Of a stretch of DNA of 7,332 bases, positions 1-7,332 are shown one piece after another; position 1 is the first letter of the stretch, and every line of letters begins with the position of its first letter. Made by a program: the position numbers and the translations under genes. The DNA lies in contig JAEXBC010000388.1 of the NCBI GenBank assembly GCA_023457875.1, positions 1-7,332 on the forward strand. The letters are read 5' to 3'. This DNA comes from Bacillota bacterium. GTDB taxonomy: Bacteria > Bacillota > Clostridia > Lachnospirales > Cellulosilyticaceae. The notes under the pieces are model-generated. The model did not search any database. It was not told the origin of the DNA and saw nothing but the letters and a program-made list of their open reading frames with translations.

Positions 1-631
1 TTACCTTAGATAAAATATTTTGCACCCGATTATTGTTACTTTCGATTTCATCCTTTTTTATATTGACAAATAGTGTGGTAATGGAAACAACAAATAAGTA
101 CATAATCCCAAAGGATAAGAATATCACAAGCGTACGAAGGACTATGTTAGGTATAAAGAGTTCATCAAAAGTAGGAAGCAAGACAGTTGGTCTTACAGCA
201 CAAGATATTGCCATAGAAACAGAAGTCCCTACTATACAAAAGATTAGGGGTTTGAGATCTAGGAAAAAGGCAATAAACATAACAAAGAAGGGGGCGTAGG
301 CCCAAAACTCTCTGTTTGGAATTAAATATACGATTACGTTGTATTGTACTAAAATAACGGATACAACAAAGGCCTTGCCATAGGATAACATATGTGGCGC
401 CAAGGCCTGCCCCTGCATACAGTTTCTAATCAGTATCTGACCGATGACGACGTAGGACATACACAGGCATATAAAGGCAGTGGATAGCGGTGCTGATACC
501 GTAGGGTAAAAGCCTAAAAATTTAAGGCCTCCAATTGTAACTGCAGCGCATGTACCAGAAGAAGTTAAAATGATAATAACCCATTTATAAGCTTTTACCA
601 TATATAAATCAATTATCGTTGGTTTTTCCAA
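1..631 (-). CDS. Methyl-accepting chemotaxis protein, N-terminal part (cut by left window edge)
   Basis: This is the first 210 codons of a gene that continues beyond position 1. Its reading frame is open from a TTG at 631-629 to the edge. It is a paralogue of the complete chemoreceptor just upstream: both begin with TIIDxYMxKxYKWVII, both share QYNxIxYLxPxREFWxYA and MFIAFFLDLK, and both end the membrane region with a closely matching segment (here NIKKDEIESNNNRVQ; 16 of 24 residues identical across residues 187-210). I see five or six hydrophobic segments in residues 15-190 and no large extracellular domain. The coiled-coil signalling part is outside the window, so the chemoreceptor call rests on the paralogue. 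The TTG start is chosen because AGGAGG at 644-639 lies 7 nt upstream and because the paralogue starts at the exactly aligned codon; the first in-frame ATG is 10 codons later and has no such site. The gene follows its neighbour after 89 bp without a clear terminator or promoter, so co-transcription is likely. Confidence 0.85.
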   Translation of the reverse strand, partial: MEKPTIIDLYMVKAYKWVIIILTSSGTCAAVTIGGLKFLGFYPTVSAPLSTAFICLCMSYVVIGQILIRNCMQGQALAPHMLSYGKAFVVSVILVQYNVIVYLIPNREFWAYAPFFVMFIAFFLDLKPLIFCIVGTSVSMAISCAVRPTVLLPTFDELFIPNIVLRTLVIFLSFGIMYLFVVSITTLFVNIKKDEIESNNNRVQNILSKV

Positions 632-638
632 ATAAATC

Positions 639-644
639 CCTCCT
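639..644 (-). promoter_or_regulatory. Ribosome binding site that sets a TTG start
   Basis: Read on the minus strand, AGGAGG is followed after 7 nt by TTG at 631-629. No ATG or GTG is well placed, so this site decides the start of the partial chemoreceptor gene. Confidence 0.8.
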
Positions 645-720
645 AGAACAGTATATTTTGAGATAGCATAAATAGATTTAGAAAATGGTCTCATTAAATA
701 GGATGATTATATAAGGATAA

Positions 721-2259
721 TCACTGATCACTAGATAACAAATTATCTAGCTCATTTGTCATACTATTTAAGCTATCCACCTGATGAACCAATATATTGA
801 TTTCATTGGTATTGCTTTGAATCATTTCATTAATATTTGTAAAGTCATTGTTTTGACTATCTAGGCGTGCTGAAATATCTTCATTGGCAGTTACGATCAT
901 ATGTATGTTTTCTAGTTGTTTTTGTTGCTTTAAGTTAGCATTGGTAATAGCCTCTACGGAATGATTTAAGAGCTTCATCATTTCGCGAATACCAGTAACT
1001 GTTTCAACTAAAACTTTATTTTGGTTCATAAGCTGTGTGGCATTTTCGTTCATATACTTGGCAACCTCTTCTGTTCCAGACTGAACTCTCGTAACCACTT
1101 CGTCCACATTTATAAGGGAACTTTTGGTGTTATCAGCAAGATGTCCTACCTCTTGGGCTACAACGGAAAAACCCTTACCAGCTTCACCAGCTTTAGCTGC
1201 TTCTATGGAGGCGTTAAGTGCTAATAAGTTAATGGATTCAGCGATGTCATTAATGATTTTTAAAGTCTGGCCGATTTCAGCTGTTTCACCGAGGAGTTTA
1301 TCTGTTACATGCATGGTGTTCTGGGTAGAACGCTCTACCATTTCACTCATACTCATCAAATGACCAAGTGCCGTTTGGTTTTGATCTGAAAGGGCCATAA
1401 GAGATTTAGCGTATTTGTCCACCTCTTGCATTTGCTGGTCCATTTCATTGCTGCAAGAATTTAATTCAATGAGCTTTTCACTACTATGCTTTGATTTGTC
1501 TAACATGATGTTACTATTTTCCACGAGCTGTTCTGTGATTGCAGAAAGCTGCTGGGTGGCAGCGCTTTCATTTTGAGAGGCACTAAGCAAGGAGTTACTT
1601 GCATCGCATATTTGCTCACTGAATTCGGTTACCTTAGAGAAGACCGTTTGTACACGGTTATGATTCGTTTCGATTTCTTCTTTTTTAACATTTACCAGTA
1701 GCTTAACAACAAACACAGTGATGAGATAAATAATCATTAAAGATAAAGTCAGTCCAACACTACGAAGTACAAGGTCAGGTACAAATAGGTCTTTGTCAAT
1801 AGGCAGTGAAATACTTGGTCTTGTTATCCAAGAGGTAATAGTGGAAAAATGTATTCCCACAAGGGCAATAAGAAGCGCCTTAAGGTCTAGAAAAAAGGCT
1901 ATGAACATGGAAAACAAGAAGGCGTATGACCAAAATTCTCTAATAGGAAGCAAGTACAAAATAATGTTGTATTGTAATAAAATAACGCACACAGCAAATG
2001 CTTTTCCGTATTGTAGCATTTTGGGCTCTACGACTTCGCCTCTTATGGAATGTTTAACTAATCGCTGCGCTACAATAAAAAATAGAATGCATAAAAATAC
2101 AAACCCGACGAGTAATATAGTTGATACATCCGTATAAAACCCTATGAGTTTAAGCACTAAGAAAGTAGTTGATTCACATACAGCAGCAGCTGTTAGACCG
2201 ATAATAACCCACTTATAGACCTTCGCCATATAAAAATCAATAATGGTTAGTTCTTTCAA
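721..2259 (-). CDS. Multi-pass membrane methyl-accepting chemotaxis protein without HAMP domain
   Basis: This is a complete 512-residue chemoreceptor from the TTG at 2259-2257. By family knowledge, such proteins sit in the cytoplasmic membrane and control the CheA kinase through CheW. Residues about 15-190 form five or six hydrophobic segments with only short loops, so there is no classical periplasmic/extracellular ligand-binding domain. A charged linker (NVKKEEIETNHNRVQ) leads directly into a long heptad-rich coiled coil, and I see no HAMP domain. The signalling hairpin tip lies at about 343-375, with the diagnostic LLALNASIEAAKAGEAGKGF followed by SVVAQEVGHLA. No C-terminal CheR-docking pentapeptide is present; the protein ends LLSSDQ. 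An in-frame GTG at 2268 would add three residues, but it overlaps the ribosome binding site. A promoter candidate lies at 2283-2311, and the paralogous gene follows downstream. The stimulus is unknown. Membrane-embedded sensing of energy state or a small molecule is conceivable, but that is inference. Confidence 0.93.
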   Translation of the reverse strand: MKELTIIDFYMAKVYKWVIIGLTAAAVCESTTFLVLKLIGFYTDVSTILLVGFVFLCILFFIVAQRLVKHSIRGEVVEPKMLQYGKAFAVCVILLQYNIILYLLPIREFWSYAFLFSMFIAFFLDLKALLIALVGIHFSTITSWITRPSISLPIDKDLFVPDLVLRSVGLTLSLMIIYLITVFVVKLLVNVKKEEIETNHNRVQTVFSKVTEFSEQICDASNSLLSASQNESAATQQLSAITEQLVENSNIMLDKSKHSSEKLIELNSCSNEMDQQMQEVDKYAKSLMALSDQNQTALGHLMSMSEMVERSTQNTMHVTDKLLGETAEIGQTLKIINDIAESINLLALNASIEAAKAGEAGKGFSVVAQEVGHLADNTKSSLINVDEVVTRVQSGTEEVAKYMNENATQLMNQNKVLVETVTGIREMMKLLNHSVEAITNANLKQQKQLENIHMIVTANEDISARLDSQNNDFTNINEMIQSNTNEINILVHQVDSLNSMTNELDNLLSSDQ

Positions 2260-2267
2260 ATCATGCA

Positions 2268-2273
2268 CCTCCT
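2268..2273 (-). promoter_or_regulatory. Ribosome binding site that sets the chemoreceptor start at TTG
   Basis: Minus-strand AGGAGG occupies 2273-2268. Its last G is also the first base of the in-frame GTG at 2268-2266, which therefore cannot be the natural start. The in-frame TTG at 2259-2257 is 8 nt away, an ideal distance, and aligns with the TTG start of the paralogue. Confidence 0.8.
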
Positions 2274-2282
2274 TTTTACTTT

Positions 2283-2311
2283 ATTTTATAGGCAATAGGT
2301 CTATTAATCAA
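2283..2311 (-). promoter_or_regulatory. Candidate sigma-A promoter for the chemoreceptor pair
   Basis: On the minus strand, TTGATT (2311-2306, 4/6 match to TTGACA) and TAAAAT (2288-2283, 5/6 match to TATAAT) are separated by exactly 17 nt. The predicted transcript would start only a few bases before the ribosome binding site at 2273. I did not find a convincing sigma-D (flagellar) type promoter here. Confidence 0.5.
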
Positions 2312-2455
2312 GAATAATTGACAGAAAATATAATATAAGAGAGAATAATATTTATTATTAATAAAATGTGTCTATTTAATCAATTCGAATAAAATAAAAA
2401 GAAAAAGCGAATATCAAGAAACAAAAATGGATTGAACCTGTTTATTATCGTCACC

Positions 2456-3061
2456 TTATAATTGTTGAGGAAGATGACTCCAAAGTTCTCGGCGTGTTTT
2501 ATAAGTATTCATAGCGTTAATTACATTTATATTAGGATTGGTAAAAATAATAGGACAATCTTCCTCTCCTAAATCTGTACGTATGGGGAAGGCTAATATT
2601 TCTTCTTGCAGTGAAAATTGTGCATTGATTCCACTAGTATTACCTCTTGCGTCTAGACGTATCCATTTTTGAAGCTGCTCAATATATACGCCGTTAAGGC
2701 CATGAAGAACTAAGTAGGGATATTTTTCATCATCAAGAATTAAGCGTTGGTAGCAAAAGCCAGTGGGAATGCCTAAATAGCGAAGTAGTGCTGCTAATAG
2801 ATTAGATTTTGCAAAACATATGCCATGCTTGTTTACTAATACATCTGAGGCCTTGAAATTAATGGTGCTTGCCATAATATCAGCAGAGTGGGATATCTGA
2901 TCTCGAACATATTCATAGGTCTTTTGAATGCATTCTAGCTCATTTTGAGAAGCCTTTTTGATTTTGTCTGCTAAAGCTTGTATCTCATCGTCTTCATAGT
3001 TAACGATGGGGGTCTTTTGCAAATAATCCTTTATACAGTTAGATTCTAAAGATAGTTTCAT
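2456..3061 (-). CDS. Transglutaminase-like (papain-fold) cysteine protein
   Basis: This 201-residue protein belongs to the transglutaminase-like superfamily. The Cys-His-Asp triad is visible in the expected order: Cys82 in HGICFAKSNLLAALLRYLGIP, at the start of a helix and followed by the typical LxRxxGIP strand; His120 in YLVLHGLNGVYI; and Asp137 in KWIRLDARGN. The N-terminal 75 residues are mostly helical, with ECIQKTYEYVRDQI resembling the usual helix before the core. There is no signal peptide or membrane segment, so it is probably cytoplasmic. Family members include peptidases, amidases and crosslinking enzymes; the substrate cannot be told from the sequence. The ATG is supported by GAGGGAG at 3077-3071, 9 nt upstream, and a good promoter lies at 3102-3130, so it may be transcribed separately from araC, which ends 86 bp upstream. 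No neighbour explains its role, and any link to arabinose use is unproven. Confidence 0.85.
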   Translation of the reverse strand: MKLSLESNCIKDYLQKTPIVNYEDDEIQALADKIKKASQNELECIQKTYEYVRDQISHSADIMASTINFKASDVLVNKHGICFAKSNLLAALLRYLGIPTGFCYQRLILDDEKYPYLVLHGLNGVYIEQLQKWIRLDARGNTSGINAQFSLQEEILAFPIRTDLGEEDCPIIFTNPNINVINAMNTYKTRRELWSHLPQQL

Positions 3062-3101
3062 AAATAACTACTCCCTCGCAAGATAATATAAAATATTAAT
3101 A

Positions 3102-3130
3102 ATTATGAAATAATATAAGTAAATAGTCAA
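3102..3130 (-). promoter_or_regulatory. Candidate sigma-A promoter of the transglutaminase-like gene
   Basis: On the minus strand, TTGACT (3130-3125, 5/6) and CATAAT (3107-3102, 5/6) are separated by 17 nt, in the AT-rich 86-bp gap after araC. The start codon lies about 40 bases downstream of the -10 box. Confidence 0.6.
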
Positions 3131-3147
3131 TAGAGTTCAATAACGAT

Positions 3148-5587
<2,440 letters not shown>

Positions 5588-5642
5588 CAATCATAACATA
5601 GAGGTGAAAAGTTTAAAATATATGTATAAAATTAAAAATAGA

Positions 5643-5671
5643 TTGACATATTAATATTGCAGAATTATACT
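5643..5671 (+). promoter_or_regulatory. Sigma-A promoter of the valS T-box transcript
   Basis: A perfect TTGACA (5643-5648) and TATACT (5666-5671, 5/6) are separated by 17 bp. The predicted start near 5678 is just upstream of the T-box Stem I, so the leader would be transcribed from here independently of the arabinofuranosidase gene. Confidence 0.75.
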
Positions 5672-5700
5672 AAGAAAAAAATGAATATGAAATAAAGCAT

Positions 5701-5979
5701 TGACGAGGAGAAGTACATACACATTGGAATCGCAGAGAGAAGATGGTTGGTGAAAATCTTTATGAAGAGTGTATGGAAGTAGCCTTCGAGCTGTGAACTG
5801 AAAGGGTTTTTGCCTAAGTAGACTTCACCGGAGATTTCCACCGTTAAAAGGAAAGCGGTATCGGATAGATCATCCCGTACTGACAGAGCGCAGATAACTT
5901 TATCTGAATTTAGGTGGTACCACGGACGTAAACAGTTCGCCCTAAGCATATATCAAAATATATGCTTAGGGCGTTTTTT
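5701..5979 (+). ncRNA. T-box riboswitch leader specific for tRNA-Val (GUA specifier)
   Basis: This leader RNA senses uncharged tRNA-Val and controls read-through into valS. In Stem I, CATACAC (5716-5722) pairs with GTGTATG (5769-5775). The 5' side of the specifier loop is AGTA (5712-5715), and the 3' side GAAGTAG contains the GTA valine codon at 5779-5781. The distal part has the usual AGAGA and GGTTGGTGAAAATC elements (about 5735-5758). The T-box sequence AGGTGGTACCACGG is at 5912-5925; its TGGT (5915-5918) can pair with a tRNA ACCA 3' end, fitting the A discriminator of tRNA-Val. In the antiterminator, TTAGG (5910-5914) can pair with CCTAA (5941-5945), which blocks the terminator stem. Together with the 453-bp gap between flanking genes, these elements make the call strong; the fine Stem II/III folding was not modelled. 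Confidence 0.93.
5938..5979 (+). terminator. Rho-independent terminator of the T-box leader
   Basis: A perfect 16-bp stem (5938-5953 with 5958-5973) closes a CAAA loop and is followed by six T residues (5974-5979). The 5' arm contains the CCTAA that the antiterminator captures when uncharged tRNA-Val binds, so this is the regulated attenuator of valS. Confidence 0.95.
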
Positions 5980-6040
5980 ATTGTTTCATATTTGTTGCAA
6001 CATTTATTATTATAGTCATGATTTAGAGGAGGCAAAGCTT

Positions 6041-7332
6041 ATGGAAAAACATTATGATGCTAGTCGCATTGAAAAGGAAATGCAGGATTTTTGGGAAGAA
6101 AATAAAGTCTATGCATATGACCCAGAAAGTAAGAAGGAAACCTATTCTATTGATACACCACCTCCAACGGTAAGTGGGAAATTACACATTGGACATATTT
6201 TCTCCTATACCCAGGCAGAAATGATCGTTAGGTTTAAGCGGATGCAAGGATATAATATTTTTTATCCCTTTGGCTTTGATGATAATGGACTGCCTACAGA
6301 GAGACTTGTTGAAAAGGAGGAAAAGCTTTTAGCAAAGGACCTGCCTAGAAGTGAATTTGCTAAGAAATGCACAAAAGTAGCCGAAAAGTATGAAGATGAA
6401 TTTAAGGCACTATGGCAATCATTAGGATTTTCAGTAGACTGGAACTTACAATATGAAACCATCAATCCGATGACAATGCGCATATCCCAGCGTATGTTTT
6501 TAGAATTGGCAAAAAGCCAAAAAGCTTATTGTAAAGAATCTCCTGTACTTTGGTGCACGGAGTGTCAAACCTCTATTGCTCAGGCTGAACTTGAAACAGC
6601 AGATAAGGAAACCACCTTTAACTACATTCCTTTTATAGTAGAGGGGCAGGAGCTGATTGTAGCTACCACAAGACCAGAGCTTCTTTATGGTGTAGGATGT
6701 CTATTTGTTAATGGTGAGGATGAAAGATATAAGCAGTATATTGGAAAAAAAGCGTTAGTACCACTTTATGATTATGAAGTGCCTATTTTAGAAGATGACC
6801 AGGTAAGCTTAGAGAAGGGAACAGGCGTTGTTATGTGCGCCACCTTTGGTGATAGCACAGATGCACAGTGGTATGAAAAATATCAGCTCCCCTATAGAAA
6901 GGTGATCTTGCCTAGTGGAAGGATCTTTGAGGAGGTTCCTATCATTGGGGGGCTAAAGGTGGAAAAGGCAAGAGCTATAATCCTTGAAGCACTTACACAA
7001 AAGGGCTTACTTATAAAGCAAGAGGTGATCACACATACCATAGCCGTTCATGAGCGTTGTGGCAAAGGGATAGAAATTATTCCTTCAAAACAGTGGTATA
7101 TTGATATTTTGACGGATAAAGAGAGATACTTACAAGCAGCAGATGAGATAAATTGGTATCCCTCCGAAATGAAAAATCGCTATACAACCTGGGTACAAAA
7201 TTTGAAGTGGGATTGGTGTATTTCAAGACAGCGCTATTTTGGAATACCAATTCCAGTTTGGTACTGCAAGGACTGTGGCAAGACGATCCTAGCAGAAAAT
7301 GAAGATTTACCAGTTAATCCACTCGAAACATT
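6041..7332 (+). CDS. valS: Valine-tRNA ligase, archaeal-like type (N-terminal part, cut by right window edge)
   Basis: The first 430 codons of valyl-tRNA synthetase, which attaches valine to tRNA-Val in the cytoplasm, are present; the frame is open to the edge. The class I HIGH motif is at residues 49-52 in DTPPPTVSGKLHIGHIFSYT, followed by YPFGFDDNGLPTERLVEK (75-92). Zinc-type cysteines occur in LWCTECQTSIAQAELE (172, 175) and VWYCKDCG (409, 412). The CP1 editing domain has IVATTRPELLYGVG (206-219) and GTGVVMCATFGDSTD (260-274). HERCGKGIEIIPSKQWYI and WDWCISRQRYFGIPIPVW complete the visible core; the KMSKS loop lies outside. The words DDNGLPTER, ATFGD and HERCG...KQW resemble archaeal-type ValRS rather than the Bacillus/E. 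coli type (PPPNVTGKLHLGHA, GMDHAGIATQ). The start is supported by AGAGGAGG at 6025-6032, 8 nt before the ATG. Expression is controlled by the upstream valine T-box, which independently supports the amino-acid assignment. Confidence 0.95.
   Translation, partial: MEKHYDASRIEKEMQDFWEENKVYAYDPESKKETYSIDTPPPTVSGKLHIGHIFSYTQAEMIVRFKRMQGYNIFYPFGFDDNGLPTERLVEKEEKLLAKDLPRSEFAKKCTKVAEKYEDEFKALWQSLGFSVDWNLQYETINPMTMRISQRMFLELAKSQKAYCKESPVLWCTECQTSIAQAELETADKETTFNYIPFIVEGQELIVATTRPELLYGVGCLFVNGEDERYKQYIGKKALVPLYDYEVPILEDDQVSLEKGTGVVMCATFGDSTDAQWYEKYQLPYRKVILPSGRIFEEVPIIGGLKVEKARAIILEALTQKGLLIKQEVITHTIAVHERCGKGIEIIPSKQWYIDILTDKERYLQAADEINWYPSEMKNRYTTWVQNLKWDWCISRQRYFGIPIPVWYCKDCGKTILAENEDLPVNPLET

Noticed and set aside
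33..299. Plus-strand 88-codon open frame
   Set aside because: It lies entirely antisense to the membrane region of the partial chemoreceptor, has no ribosome binding site and resembles no family; the frame is a shadow of the real gene.
632..720. Separate promoter or terminator between the two chemoreceptor genes
   Set aside because: A TATAAT is present on the minus strand near 705, but there is no -35 at a suitable distance, and no stem-loop with a T-tract is visible; co-transcription is simpler.
1793..2137. Plus-strand 114-codon open frame
   Set aside because: It is antisense to the second chemoreceptor gene at a position equivalent to the shadow frame in the paralogue, so it reflects shared coding sequence on the other strand.
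2318..2346. Plus-strand perfect TTGACA with a weak -10 (GAGAAT) at 17 bp
   Set aside because: No plus-strand gene follows before 4094 and the -10 is poor; an antisense transcript into the transglutaminase-like gene cannot be supported from sequence alone.
2344..2359. AT-only inverted repeat AATAATA-TT-TATTATT upstream of the chemoreceptor promoter
   Set aside because: Such palindromes are expected by chance in this very AT-rich intergenic DNA, and it has no GC in the stem to act as a terminator.
5593..5655. Possible tiny reading frame after the arabinofuranosidase gene (MYKIKNRLTY or slightly longer)
   Set aside because: It is 10 to 16 codons, overlaps the T-box promoter, and has no properly spaced ribosome binding site.
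5665..5949. Minus-strand 94-codon open frame over the valS leader
   Set aside because: The DNA is fully explained by the plus-strand promoter and T-box RNA; the frame has no plausible ribosome binding site.

Overview
The window looks like chromosomal DNA from a low-GC, Gram-positive, anaerobic Firmicute, probably a clostridial plant-polysaccharide degrader (Lachnospiraceae- or Cellulosilyticum-like; this is inference). The evidence is AT-rich intergenic DNA, strong AGGAGG ribosome binding sites, sigma-A-type promoters, a tRNA-sensing T-box leader and an intracellular GH51 arabinofuranosidase. There is no insertion sequence, phage gene, CRISPR array, tRNA or rRNA gene.

Left part, minus strand (1-3948). 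Two tandem paralogous genes encode membrane methyl-accepting chemotaxis proteins with multi-pass N-termini and no visible HAMP or large extracellular sensor domain. The upstream copy (721-2259) is complete and the downstream copy (1-631) runs off the left edge. Both appear to start at TTG, and the two starts align exactly. Upstream of the pair are a small cytoplasmic transglutaminase-like protein with an intact Cys-His-Asp triad (2456-3061) and an AraC-family regulator (3148-3948). The transglutaminase-like gene and the complete chemoreceptor gene each have a plausible promoter of their own.

Centre (3949-4093). A 145-bp divergent regulatory region separates araC from the plus-strand arabinofuranosidase gene. 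It holds a 12-bp direct repeat (11/12 identical) with a 21-bp period that ends right against the predicted -35 box, the geometry expected for an AraC-family activator. It also holds a perfect 7-bp inverted repeat closer to araC, and another whose arms overlap the -35 and -10 boxes. The simplest model is that the AraC protein senses an arabinose-related ligand and controls the arabinofuranosidase, which releases L-arabinose from imported arabino-oligosaccharides.

Right part, plus strand (4094-7332). After the GH51 gene comes a complete transcription-attenuation module: a consensus promoter, a T-box leader with a GUA (valine) specifier codon, the T-box sequence, and a perfect 16-bp terminator. 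It controls valine-tRNA ligase, which is cut by the right edge. The visible part of this enzyme has the sequence style of archaeal-type ValRS rather than the usual Bacillus/E. coli type, so a possibly transferred enzyme sits under a typically Gram-positive riboswitch.

I do not see a wholly new biological system. The most informative points are the candidate AraC operator, the archaeal-type ValRS under a valine T-box, and the paired TTG-start chemoreceptors.
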